In this document: piece after piece, positions 52,061 to 60,669 of the stretch
Position numbering within the stretch: the stretch's first letter is position 1
How the letters are laid out: each line of letters begins with the position of its first letter
Assembly: GCA_001797335.1 (NCBI GenBank)
Contig: MGPE01000006.1
Coordinates: 215,473 to 279,472, forward strand
Direction: 5' to 3'
Origin: Deltaproteobacteria bacterium GWA2_38_16
GTDB taxonomy: Bacteria; Bdellovibrionota; JACOXK01; 2-02-FULL-40-11
Length of the DNA: 64,000 nt
The notes under the pieces: model-generated
Database searches by the model: none
The model's input: only the letters and a program-made list of their open reading frames with translations
What the model was told of the DNA's origin: nothing
Made by a program: the position numbers and the translations under genes

Positions 52061-52978
52061 ATGTTAATATTGGCTTACATACTGATTGGGGTGAGTATTT
52101 ATATCCTGGTCTATGAATTTTTTAAGTTTGGGGGGCCTCCTAAGAAAGAAAAAGAAGATGCCACCAAAGCCCCTCCTCTCACACCCACATCACAGTCTTT
52201 AATTTTACGGCTTTCGATGCCCATTATCCGGACCTATCTTTTGCCTTCTGTGGTAAACCTTAAAATTGATAACTTCCGAAAAGAAAAAAAACGGGTTATT
52301 GCCTCCGCAGGAATGGTAGATGAAATTACACCCGATGAACTTTTTTCTTTTAAAATCCTTCTCATCGTTTCTCTTCCTCTCATTGCCATTATTTACAATC
52401 TTTCTTTAAGGGTGGTAAATCCTCTTATTTTAATGCTCGTTTTTGGCTCGATTGGATATGTTTTCCCAGACCTTTGGCTTAAAAATCTTATCCAAACACG
52501 GCAAAATAAAATTCGAAAGGCCATCCCCTTTGTGGTTGATCTTTTAAGTCTCTGTACCGAAGCTGGCCTTGATTTTATGGGGGCTATTCAGCGTGTGGTG
52601 GAAAAAGCTAAAAAAAGCCCATTAATCGACGAGCTTCAATATGTTCTTCAGGAATTAAAACTAGGAACTACTCGAGCTCAATCTTTACGAAACATGGCTG
52701 ACCGTATTGATATGACTGAAATTTCTTCTTTGGTCGCTGTACTGGTTACTGCAGATCAAATGGGGGCCAGTATTAGTAACGTCTTAAAAGAGCAGTCTGC
52801 CCAAATTCGAAGTGAACGATTTATTCGAGCAGAAAAAGAAGGGGCTAAAGCCTCTCAAAAAATATTATTTCCACTCATCCTTTTTATTGTTCCGGCTGTG
52901 TTTATTGTAGTTCTGGGCCCCATTGTGGCACGCCTCATTCAACAAGCTTTTAGTGGTGGGGGAGGAGGATTTTTCTAA
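52061..52978 (+). CDS. tadC: TadC-like inner-membrane pilus assembly protein
   Basis: 305 aa of the type II secretion F superfamily. Membrane helices at about 2-18, 100-135 and 270-298; cytoplasmic core PFVVDLLSLCTEAGLDFMGAIQRV and LVAVLVTADQMGASISNVLKEQS is the TadC pattern. TadB, normally its neighbour, is not beside it and presumably lies past the right edge. It ends 1 nt into the DUF192 gene. Confidence 0.88.
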   Translation: MLILAYILIGVSIYILVYEFFKFGGPPKKEKEDATKAPPLTPTSQSLILRLSMPIIRTYLLPSVVNLKIDNFRKEKKRVIASAGMVDEITPDELFSFKILLIVSLPLIAIIYNLSLRVVNPLILMLVFGSIGYVFPDLWLKNLIQTRQNKIRKAIPFVVDLLSLCTEAGLDFMGAIQRVVEKAKKSPLIDELQYVLQELKLGTTRAQSLRNMADRIDMTEISSLVAVLVTADQMGASISNVLKEQSAQIRSERFIRAEKEGAKASQKILFPLILFIVPAVFIVVLGPIVARLIQQAFSGGGGGFF

Positions 52979-53313
52979 TGTCTATTTTAAAAAACAATAC
53001 ACTTCTCACCCAGAAAGATACGCATGCTCAAACTTTTTATGCCAGATTCAAGGGACTTTTGGGAAAAAACTCTTTTACCTCGGGAGAGGCTCTTATTTTG
53101 ACACCTTGTAAATCTATTCATACTTTTTTTATGAAATTCCCCATTGATGCTATTTTTATTAATGCACAGGGAGAAATTTTAGCCCTTTATCCCGATTTAA
53201 AACCCAATCGCCTCACCAAATTTTATTGTCATGCCAAAAGCGTGATTGAAGTTCCCATTGGTACTATTCAAAAATGGAATCTCAAAGTAGGAGAATCTCT
53301 ATGTATAAATTAA
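52978..53313 (+). CDS. DUF192 protein
   Basis: 111 aa. RFKGLLGKNSFTSGEALILTPCKSIHTFFMKFPIDAIF is the DUF192 signature; the C-terminus VIEVPIGTIQKW is also typical. No signal peptide is seen. Frequently found beside tad genes, role unknown. It overlaps tadC by 1 nt and the FHA gene by 13 nt. Confidence 0.88.
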   Translation: MSILKNNTLLTQKDTHAQTFYARFKGLLGKNSFTSGEALILTPCKSIHTFFMKFPIDAIFINAQGEILALYPDLKPNRLTKFYCHAKSVIEVPIGTIQKWNLKVGESLCIN

Positions 53314-54836
53314 AAATCCTTCAGGGATTAGAAGAACCTAAAGAATTTATTCTAGATGAAGGAACTCATATTTTAGGACGGGGGACAGAATGTAATATTG
53401 TGATTCCTTCTTCAGTTGTTTCCAAAAAACATGCCATCATTACAGTAAATCACCATAAAGTAATGATTGAAGATTTGGAAAGTAAAAATGGCACCTTTGT
53501 AAACGGCATCATGGTTCAAAAGAAAGAGTTAAAACTAGGAGATCGCATTTCATTCCAAAATATTGTTTTAGAACTCACTCCCACAATAGACATGTCTCGT
53601 AATATATCTGGGGCCACTTCAAAGATATCTCCTCTCTTTGAACCTCCTCCACCTTCATCTCAAAAACCTTCTTTATTCCAACAACTCATGAACCCCCTTT
53701 TTAGCAGTGCCGTTCAGGTAATTGATTGGAAATATCTCACCCTCTTTTTATTTCTAGGTTTTATTCTTTTTAATTTTTCAATCACCCTTCCACAATTATT
53801 AGACACCTTTCATGAAAAATTACAGCTAGAAGCCATTAAAAGGGGAGAATTTATTGTAAAACAAATTTCGGCTCAAAATCAAAAAAATATAACCCTAAAA
53901 AATGACCTCTTGGTAGCCGATACCTTAGCCATATCTACAGATCTTGCTCAACAAGAAGATAGAATTTTACTCTTAAATATTATTGATCCTAAAACAAAAA
54001 AAATTATTGCCCCTCCGGAACGACTCGAACAATCCATTGATACTAAAGCCGCCTTTTTACGAGGGTCAGAAGCCAAAAAATTGGCTCTTGAAAAAATAAA
54101 TAATAACCAAATTCTTATTTCTCAACCCATATATCTTTATTCTTCTACTCAAGATCGGGATGTAGTGGGAGCTGTGGTTCAGGCTGTCTTTAACCTAGAA
54201 GGCATTGGAATGTCTGCCAGTGAAAAAAATGGGATTTTGGTAAAATTTTTAATTTTTTCAATGGTTTTGGGAATTATCTTCTATTTTCTTCTCCAACAAT
54301 TTACTTCTGCTGCTATTAGAAAAATCTATACTGAAATTGAAGCTGCATCTAAAAAAGGGTTTCAACATTTAGAACTTAAAACCAAATTTGAAGAAATTAA
54401 CCAAATTATTCATAGCATTAATAAAACATTTAAAAAAACCAGAGATCTTATGTCAAAACTTTCCCAAGAAGAATTGGGAAAAGAATCTCTCGTCCTTGAA
54501 AATACCGATGAAATTTTAAACAACCTTCTTCGCGTCTTACCGGATGGGCTCGTGGTGTTAAATAACAACTACCACATTATCCGGATGAATCCTGTCTTTC
54601 AAAAAATGGCCAATTTAAGAAACACCGATCTTTTAAATAAAAATATTTTAGATCTTATTCAGGAAGAAACGCTTCTTAAAAATATTACTCATGGATTGGG
54701 GCAAGCTTCTTTTGGCATGAGTACCAGCGAAGACATTGAGTGGGGAGATCATAAATTTCATTTGTCTGTCTCAGCTACAAAAAATCCTAATAATGAAATC
54801 GATTTTTATATTATTGATGTAAGGCAGGTAGAATAA
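53301..54836 (+). CDS. FHA-transmembrane sensor-PAS protein
   Basis: 511 aa from the ATG at 53301. FHA domain (residues 1-100: GRGTECNIVI, SKKHAII, SKNGTFVNG) faces the cytoplasm; a helix (about 150-170), an extracytoplasmic region (about 175-315), a second helix (about 320-340), a HAMP-like linker, and a PAS domain (about 400-500, LPDGLVVLNNNYHIIRMNPVF). Both FHA and PAS are intracellular, yet there is no kinase or cyclase output, so it may tether phospho-Thr partners in response to a signal. Confidence 0.8.
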   Translation: MYKLKILQGLEEPKEFILDEGTHILGRGTECNIVIPSSVVSKKHAIITVNHHKVMIEDLESKNGTFVNGIMVQKKELKLGDRISFQNIVLELTPTIDMSRNISGATSKISPLFEPPPPSSQKPSLFQQLMNPLFSSAVQVIDWKYLTLFLFLGFILFNFSITLPQLLDTFHEKLQLEAIKRGEFIVKQISAQNQKNITLKNDLLVADTLAISTDLAQQEDRILLLNIIDPKTKKIIAPPERLEQSIDTKAAFLRGSEAKKLALEKINNNQILISQPIYLYSSTQDRDVVGAVVQAVFNLEGIGMSASEKNGILVKFLIFSMVLGIIFYFLLQQFTSAAIRKIYTEIEAASKKGFQHLELKTKFEEINQIIHSINKTFKKTRDLMSKLSQEELGKESLVLENTDEILNNLLRVLPDGLVVLNNNYHIIRMNPVFQKMANLRNTDLLNKNILDLIQEETLLKNITHGLGQASFGMSTSEDIEWGDHKFHLSVSATKNPNNEIDFYIIDVRQVE

Positions 54837-54838
54837 TC

Positions 54839-55804
54839 ATGAATGGATGTTTACGCATATTAACAGGAGAGCATCAGGGGGGATTTTATCCTTTGGCTTC
54901 TCATACGGTTACTCTAGGACGCGCGCCTGATAATGATATCGTTTTAGACGACAAAGGCATTTCTCGTCATCATGCCCAAATTACGTATGAAAATAAGTGC
55001 TATTTTATTATCGACCTCAATACCCCCAATGGAACCTATGTCAATAAACGCCGGGTTTTAAATCAGCCCTTAAAAGAAGGCGATATTATTCAACTGGGGC
55101 ATTGCTCTTTTCAATTTTCATTAAAAGAAGTGTCACAAGACACTCATCTTGAAAAAAAAGGCGAGGCTTCTCCCCCTCAATCAGAAACCATTACCCGAAC
55201 TGAACCCCCTAAAAAAACTTCCTCTCTAAGACCACTTCTTTATGGAATGGGAATTTTGTGTTTGGGGCTTTTAACATGGGTGATGATGCAACCTACCGAT
55301 AAAAAAGAAAATGCTTCTAAAAAAGTAGAAGAAGAAAATAATCGAACAACGGCTTCTGAAAATGGCCCAAAAACTGCCAAAGATCTTCCTGAACTTAGTC
55401 GTGAAGCGTATTCCTTAAACCGTGAAAAGGCCAATCAATTCTATTTATCTGGCTATAGAGAATTACTCTCACACAATTATATTCGAGCCTTAGATGATTT
55501 TAAAGCAGCTTTAGAGCTGTATCCTGACCACCAACTTGCTAAAATTTATTTAAATAAAACCGAAGAGTCTATTACAGGAGAAGTGAATAATAATTATAAG
55601 TCTGCGATTAATTATTTTAATAGCAGTCAATATGAATTGTCCGTTCATCATTTTAAGGTGGTCATGGACTTATTAAAATACAGAAAACCGCCGCCAGGAT
55701 TTTGTGCCGTTCGGGCGGAGAAAAAAGAGGCATCTCCCAATCCAGATTTTGAAAAATATTGTGATGCCGTACAAAAAATTGAACAGGCGCAAGCACTAAA
55801 ATGA
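54839..55804 (+). CDS. FHA-TM-TPR protein
   Basis: 321 aa. FHA domain (1-100: LGRAPDNDIVLD, ISRHHAQI, TPNGTYVN), a polar linker, one membrane helix (about 135-152), and a periplasmic TPR-like region (about 200-300: SHNYIRALDDFKAALELYPDH). It overlaps the next FHA gene by 4 nt and resembles it, suggesting duplication. Confidence 0.82.
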   Translation: MNGCLRILTGEHQGGFYPLASHTVTLGRAPDNDIVLDDKGISRHHAQITYENKCYFIIDLNTPNGTYVNKRRVLNQPLKEGDIIQLGHCSFQFSLKEVSQDTHLEKKGEASPPQSETITRTEPPKKTSSLRPLLYGMGILCLGLLTWVMMQPTDKKENASKKVEEENNRTTASENGPKTAKDLPELSREAYSLNREKANQFYLSGYRELLSHNYIRALDDFKAALELYPDHQLAKIYLNKTEESITGEVNNNYKSAINYFNSSQYELSVHHFKVVMDLLKYRKPPPGFCAVRAEKKEASPNPDFEKYCDAVQKIEQAQALK

Positions 55805-57768
55805 ATATAAAACTGACATTTAAAAAAATGGACCAAATCTTAAAGGTGGTAACGATAACACCGGCAGAGTCCCCTTTTCGCATGGGTCGAGGGAAAGATA
55901 ACGAGTTCATGATTGAAGAACCTCATATTTCCAGACATCACGCTCAAATCGAATTTAAAGAGGGCAAATGGTTTTTATTAAAAATGACCAAAACAGGAAA
56001 ACTAATTTACGATGGGAAAAATATTGAAAAACAAGAACTTACTTTACCCACTTCATTTGAAATTCCTCCGTACGCGTTTACCGTAGAAGTAGCCCAAGAA
56101 GAAAAAATAGAAGTATCTATTTCCAAAAAAACAGAACTAAAGTCAGAGCCAAGGACAGAACCAAGTACAGAAATAGACGAAAAAGAAATATTTACTCCTA
56201 CTTCCCAATCGTTTCCTCTCACGCTTGAAGAAAACGAAGATAAAATAAAAGAAGAAACCAAAATCACTTCCCACATTCAAGCCAAAATCATTATCTTAAA
56301 GGGAACCAGCACTTACCAAAGCTATGACCTTTTAGGAAAAGAAATTACGCTGGGTCGAGACAATGCTTGTGATATTGCACTGGACGATCCTAAAATTTCT
56401 CGTGAACATGCAAAAATTTTCTTAAAAGGAAATACCTATTATTTAAAAGATTGCGGAAGTACCAATGGCACATTTTTAAATCACCATCCCATAACAGCAG
56501 AAACTCCCATCACAAGTTCTGACCAGATTCAGCTGGGAGATTGCATTCTTCAATTTGCTGTGTGTGATGAAAATCTCTACGCCCTAGCCTCTCGTTCAAG
56601 CGCCTTAAGTCCAGATGCCACACAATCTGGAATTTATCCTCCCAGTTGGGAGGCCCAAGTTCCTTCTTATTCAAAACCTCCTCAATCTTTTTTAAAACGA
56701 TTTAGAATATTTTTTGCGTTAGGCACCATTGGCCTCCTCATCATTGCTTACTTTGGTATGGAACCGGCTAAGCCTCCTCCTACTCGACAAACCGCCCAGG
56801 AACTTCCCACCAAAGTAACGCCTCCCACAGAAGCTCCTGATGAGCTTTCAAAATTAAGCCAAGTGGATCAAGAATACATATTGGCCAAACTTAAAGAAGC
56901 CAAGGATTTTTATAAAAACAGAAGTTATAGAAAAGCTCAACTTGCTCTTCAAGAAGCTTTAAAAATTGCTCCTCAATACAAAGCAGCTTTGGATTTAAAT
57001 ACGGTTATTCAAGAAACCCTCGAAAAACAATCCCAGGAAAATCAAAAACAAGAGGCCGTATTAGAAGAAAAAAAATTAGAAGAAGATGTTAAATATCATT
57101 TATCAGTTGCCTTGGATTATTTTAATCGCCAACAGTGGGATAAGGCTATTCAAGAATATGATAAAATTTTGGAATTAAAACCCGAGCATGAAGAAGCTCA
57201 AGCAAAAAGGCAAATAGCTCAAGATAAATTAGAACAAAAAACTCAAAAAAAAGAAGTTCTTCCTCCGCCCGTATCTGCTCAAAAGCAAAATAATAAAAAA
57301 GCAGAAACCCTTTTAGCCCAGGGGTCCACCCTGTCTCAACAAAATAAACCTCTACAAGCCTTAGAAATGTGGAGAAAGGTGTTAAAACTAGAAGGCATTG
57401 ATCCTCAATATTACGTAAAAGCTGAACAATTTATTAATTTTACGAAAGATCAACTCCAAAAAAAATATAGCCCTCTCTTAACTGAGGTCAGCGTTCTCAT
57501 CGAGTCAAAAGATCATTTAAAAGCCAAAGAAATTTTAGAAACAATTTTAAAAGAATACCCTTCTCATCCCGAAGCCCAAGCCCTTTTAGATAAAGTCTTA
57601 TTTTCTCTTCATGGAATAGCCAAACAACAATATACAGAAGCTATTATCGATGAAAATATTGGCCGGATTGATTCTGCTAGAGAAAAATTTAAATGGATTA
57701 TTGAACGTATTCCTGCATCCGACGAATATCACAGAAAAGCACAAAACAAATTAAAAAAATATGAATAA
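55801..57768 (+). CDS. Double-FHA-TM-TPR protein
   Basis: 655 aa. FHA1 (1-100) has lost the Asn-Gly of its phospho-Thr loop (TKTGKLIYDG); FHA2 (about 160-255) is complete (LGRDNACDIALD, ISREHAKI, STNGTFLN). A membrane helix lies at about 302-320. The rest is TPR-rich (about 350-640) with a coiled-coil KQEAVLEEKKLEED stretch. It probably links a phosphorylation signal in the cytoplasm to periplasmic pilus proteins. It overlaps the PP2C start by 8 nt. Confidence 0.82.
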   Translation: MNIKLTFKKMDQILKVVTITPAESPFRMGRGKDNEFMIEEPHISRHHAQIEFKEGKWFLLKMTKTGKLIYDGKNIEKQELTLPTSFEIPPYAFTVEVAQEEKIEVSISKKTELKSEPRTEPSTEIDEKEIFTPTSQSFPLTLEENEDKIKEETKITSHIQAKIIILKGTSTYQSYDLLGKEITLGRDNACDIALDDPKISREHAKIFLKGNTYYLKDCGSTNGTFLNHHPITAETPITSSDQIQLGDCILQFAVCDENLYALASRSSALSPDATQSGIYPPSWEAQVPSYSKPPQSFLKRFRIFFALGTIGLLIIAYFGMEPAKPPPTRQTAQELPTKVTPPTEAPDELSKLSQVDQEYILAKLKEAKDFYKNRSYRKAQLALQEALKIAPQYKAALDLNTVIQETLEKQSQENQKQEAVLEEKKLEEDVKYHLSVALDYFNRQQWDKAIQEYDKILELKPEHEEAQAKRQIAQDKLEQKTQKKEVLPPPVSAQKQNNKKAETLLAQGSTLSQQNKPLQALEMWRKVLKLEGIDPQYYVKAEQFINFTKDQLQKKYSPLLTEVSVLIESKDHLKAKEILETILKEYPSHPEAQALLDKVLFSLHGIAKQQYTEAIIDENIGRIDSAREKFKWIIERIPASDEYHRKAQNKLKKYE

Positions 57769-58507
57769 ATCCACCTTGAAACACAGTGTAGACACTCATG
57801 CCAATACACTTTCCAATGTTAATGAAGATAATCACATTATCGATCCTGAAATTGGAATTTATGCTATCAGCGATGGGATGGGAGGAGCAGGATTGGGAAC
57901 ACTCGCCAGCCAACTGGCCATTACCCTTCTCCCTCAATTCCTTCATGCTACTTCCTTGGGGACAGAAACCACCTGGCCATTTGAAAAAAAAGAAGGCCTT
58001 TCTTTAGAACAAAATTTTTTACGGATGGTGTTTCTCCAAATTCATGCAAAAATCATCGACCGAGCCAAGCATGAAGAACACCTGGGAGAAATGGGATGTT
58101 CTCTGATTTCTGCTATGGTCTTTGAAAATAAAGTCATTGTCATGAGTATTGGAAATTGTCGGGCTTATGTATATCAAAAAAATCATTTAATTCAGCTCAC
58201 AGAAGATCGTTCCTTGGCCTATTATAAAAAATGGCTCCCCTTAAAACCTGAACATAATCTTGCCTTAAATTTTTTAGGAAAAGATGCCCCTTTAGATATT
58301 GATAGCACTTCAGAAAAAATAACAAAAAGTGGAGATCTCTTCATTTTGCTCTCCAGTGGCATCATGAGCAGTTTATCAAATGATCAGATTCTTGAAATAG
58401 TTCAAAAAAATTCAAGTAATATCAATAGCTTATCTAAAAACTTCATTAGTCTGTCCAGTCAAAAAAATCCTCATGTAGACCATACTGCTCTTATTTTAAC
58501 CATTTAA
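57761..58507 (+). CDS. PP2C-like phosphatase, degenerate metal site
   Basis: 248 aa PP2C fold. NED (21-23) and DGMGG (38-42) are present. GDSR of the family is GNCR here, and SDG is SSG (in ILLSSGIMSS), so two of the metal-coordinating aspartates are missing; the final D of VDHT is kept. It could be inactive or weak, working as a binding partner for the FHA proteins. Overlaps the preceding gene by 8 nt. Confidence 0.82.
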   Translation: MNKSTLKHSVDTHANTLSNVNEDNHIIDPEIGIYAISDGMGGAGLGTLASQLAITLLPQFLHATSLGTETTWPFEKKEGLSLEQNFLRMVFLQIHAKIIDRAKHEEHLGEMGCSLISAMVFENKVIVMSIGNCRAYVYQKNHLIQLTEDRSLAYYKKWLPLKPEHNLALNFLGKDAPLDIDSTSEKITKSGDLFILLSSGIMSSLSNDQILEIVQKNSSNINSLSKNFISLSSQKNPHVDHTALILTI

Positions 58508-58518
58508 TTTGTAACTTA

Positions 58519-58546
58519 TTGATATTTTTAGATAATCAGTTATACT
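58519..58546 (+). promoter_or_regulatory. Sigma-70-type promoter upstream of the pilin genes
   Basis: TTGATA (58519-58524), 16-nt spacer, TATACT (58541-58546). It gives a leader of roughly 110 nt containing hairpin repeat copy B and the GCCGATAA box. Confidence 0.45.
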
Positions 58547-58567
58547 TAATAGAGTAAAGGACGTAAG

Positions 58568-58600
58568 AGATTCTTCGGGCCTTTGGCCCTCAGAATGACA
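58568..58600. repeat. Small hairpin repeat, copy B
   Basis: ATTCT, TC, GGGCC, TTT, GGCCC, TC, AGAAT. The same outer arms and TC/TC bulge as copy A (48196-48222), with a five-pair inner stem. A T-run follows at 58604-58609, so it might act as an attenuator between the PP2C and pilin genes. Confidence 0.6.
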
Positions 58601-58613
58601 GCTAATTTTTTAT

Positions 58614-58641
58614 TTATCTTTTTTAAGAAGGTTGCCGATAA
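58614..58641 (+). promoter_or_regulatory. Sigma-28-like box before the Flp pilin gene
   Basis: GCCGATAA at 58634-58641, 12 nt after TTATCTTT (58614-58621). Identical -10 octamer and spacing to the tadC site; the -35 half is weak. The pilin ATG is 22 nt further. Confidence 0.35.
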
Positions 58642-58663
58642 ATAGGTATGAAAGGAGACCCGT

Positions 58664-58837
58664 ATGTTTAAACTACTGAAAGACAAAAAAGGACAAAATA
58701 CCTTGGAGTATGTATTGATGCTTGGCTTTGTTGCCGCCATCATTGTGCTCTTTTTTACGGTATTTAAAGGGCGTTTTAACACCATTGTACAAGCCGTTGG
58801 CGATAAAATTAATAGCGCCATTGGCCAAATGCAATGA
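58664..58837 (+). CDS. flp: Flp-type major pilin
   Basis: 57 aa. KKGQNTLEYVLMLGF shows the type IVb prepilin site: cleavage after G, E at +5 and Y at +6, then a hydrophobic helix (about 17-35). AAAGGAG precedes the ATG. The mature pilin is about 48 residues, typical for Flp. Likely the major subunit since it is first and best fits the Flp pattern. Confidence 0.9.
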   Translation: MFKLLKDKKGQNTLEYVLMLGFVAAIIVLFFTVFKGRFNTIVQAVGDKINSAIGQMQ

Positions 58838-58873
58838 TGAAGATGCAATAACACGCCTAAGAAGGCTTTTGGT

Positions 58874-59059
58874 ATGTACAAACGAAATCACAAGACTAAA
58901 GGACAAGCCATTGTTGAGTACTTACTCCTCTTGTCGTTTGTCGTACTCATTATGCTTAAAGTGGGAAGCTTCATTCAAAATTCTTTTAAAAAAGGAGCTC
59001 CCATTTTAAAAGAGGTGGTCATTGAACAAAATTTGGAAACGGGCGTTGGGTTTAAATAA
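58874..59059 (+). CDS. Second Flp/TadE-class pilin-like protein
   Basis: 61 aa. KGQAIVEYLLLLSFVVLIML has the same G-x4-E-Y processing motif, then a short tail. A second small pilin or pseudopilin. The end overlaps the next gene, whose TTG at 59022 is inside it. Confidence 0.8.
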   Translation: MYKRNHKTKGQAIVEYLLLLSFVVLIMLKVGSFIQNSFKKGAPILKEVVIEQNLETGVGFK

Positions 59060-59465
59060 TCGGGGACAAACATTAACAGAGTTTTTGTTTGTCCTCGTCA
59101 TACTCGTGTTTTTAGTGCTGGCGCATATTCAATTTTCTCTGACCTATGTGGTTTCAAGTTTTATTCGCTACACTACGTTTATGGCTGCTCGAAGTGAGAG
59201 TGTGGAAGTAGGCTCCAGCATGCCTTACGTAGAAGCGATGGTGGGAACCCCGGGTGCCAGTAAATTAAGCCCAGTCGCGCATATCCTGGACCAAGCACAA
59301 ATGACCGCTTCTCAGAAAAATCAATTTAGTCTGCCCTATGAAGTTTTAAGTTATGTACCTCTGTTTGGGCCTAGAACAGAAGGCGTTTTAAACTTAAAAA
59401 GTGAGTCACCTATTTCATATGAACCGGTAGCTCAACCGCTGGGAGAGTTTTTTGACAATGAATAA
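59022..59465 (+). CDS. TadE-like minor pilin
   Basis: 147 aa from a TTG at 59022 with GAGGTG 5 nt upstream. NRGQTLTEFLFVLVILVFLVL is a TadE-type prepilin site. The longer C-terminal part is probably exposed in the pilus. It overlaps the previous pilin by 38 nt and the next by 8 nt. Confidence 0.82.
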   Translation: MNKIWKRALGLNNRGQTLTEFLFVLVILVFLVLAHIQFSLTYVVSSFIRYTTFMAARSESVEVGSSMPYVEAMVGTPGASKLSPVAHILDQAQMTASQKNQFSLPYEVLSYVPLFGPRTEGVLNLKSESPISYEPVAQPLGEFFDNE

Positions 59466-59781
59466 AAAAATAAATTCCAAAGGACAAGCCGTCATGGAAC
59501 TCATGGTGATACTTCCTGTACTCTTTTTTCTCATGATTTTTACGTTTCAGATTTTTAAGGCTTTGAACAAGGCTCATCGCACCCAAGAAGAGGCGCGACA
59601 AACCATCATGACAACCATTAATCACAGAGCCAATGGAGGCCAAGGAATGTTGCCCCGTGAAACGGTGGAATTAGGAACAGATCGCATTCAAACCCAAGGG
59701 CTTCCTATTTTAGGGGGCGATCAAAAAAATGAAGGAGGCATTCCCATTCGCATGGGAATGTGTAGAAACGAAGGATGTTAA
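59458..59781 (+). CDS. TadE/TadF-like minor pilin
   Basis: 107 aa from the ATG at 59458. SKGQAVMELMVILPVLFFLMIF: processing after G, E at +5. The tail contains two cysteines at the C-terminus (MCRNEGC), which could form a disulfide. It completes a run of four pilin-like genes between the PP2C and CpaB genes. Confidence 0.8.
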   Translation: MNKKINSKGQAVMELMVILPVLFFLMIFTFQIFKALNKAHRTQEEARQTIMTTINHRANGGQGMLPRETVELGTDRIQTQGLPILGGDQKNEGGIPIRMGMCRNEGC

Positions 59782-59802
59782 AGGTAATGGGGGTATAAAA
59801 CA

Positions 59803-60669
59803 ATGGGGAATCCAAGAGCAGTACTCATATCGTTAATCATGGCGTTTTTGGCAGTCCTTCTCATTTGGTTTTATGTAAAACAAAAAGAAGAAACTACGTT
59901 GGGGCTGGCCACTCCTAAAAAAGTCGTGGTAGCAAACCAAGATATTGCGGAGCTTACCACTCTTGATGAAACCATGCTTCGTATTGATTCTGTTCCTCAA
60001 ACCTATATTCAACCAGGCACTTATAGTGAAGCAAAAGATGTGGTGGGTTTAATTACAACGGTCCCCATTAAAAAAGGAGAGCAAATTTTACAAAATAAAG
60101 TTCTTTTTGAAGAAACCCAAACAAAACTTTCAACACGCGTCAGTAAAGGGAAAAGAGCCATTACGGTTCCTGTCACAGACATTCATGGAGCTGGAAGACT
60201 CGTTAAGCCAGGCGATAGAGTTGATATTTTATCTTCCATTGATTATGGCCAAGGAGATAGAGAACAGCGAGAAGTTAAAACCGTTTTACAAGATGTGCTG
60301 GTGATTGCCACGGGAAGAAATATTATTGCCTCTATTCCTACAGAAATTACCAAAGACCCTATTTCGGGAAAAGAAGTGAAACGAGATTTAAGAAAAGATA
60401 CTCGATATACGACAGCCACTTTGGAAGTAACGCTTGAAGAAGCACAAGGAGTTGTATTTTTACTAACCTCTGGTGAAGGAAGTATCTTTTTAGCCCTTCG
60501 AAATCCAGATGATCGTTCAATTGAAAAGCTCTACACCACGGATGCTGATAAAGTGTTGGGAGAAAGAAGCTCCAAGGGAGTTCGTCAAAAAATGGAAGAA
60601 GGCATTAAGGGCCGACGAGAACCCCGTTGGCTAGAATTTAGAGGGACAGATGTTACACCAGTTTACTAA
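59803..60669 (+). CDS. cpaB: CpaB/RcpC-like Flp pilus assembly protein
   Basis: 288 aa. An N-terminal membrane helix (about 6-25), then an SAF/CpaB domain with VVVANQDIAELTTLDETMLRI and VPIKKGEQIL, followed by the RcpC-like half (KRAITVPVTDIHGAGRLVKPGDRVDIL). Periplasmic side of the secretin channel. Overlaps the cpaC start by 20 nt. Confidence 0.9.
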   Translation: MGNPRAVLISLIMAFLAVLLIWFYVKQKEETTLGLATPKKVVVANQDIAELTTLDETMLRIDSVPQTYIQPGTYSEAKDVVGLITTVPIKKGEQILQNKVLFEETQTKLSTRVSKGKRAITVPVTDIHGAGRLVKPGDRVDILSSIDYGQGDREQREVKTVLQDVLVIATGRNIIASIPTEITKDPISGKEVKRDLRKDTRYTTATLEVTLEEAQGVVFLLTSGEGSIFLALRNPDDRSIEKLYTTDADKVLGERSSKGVRQKMEEGIKGRREPRWLEFRGTDVTPVY

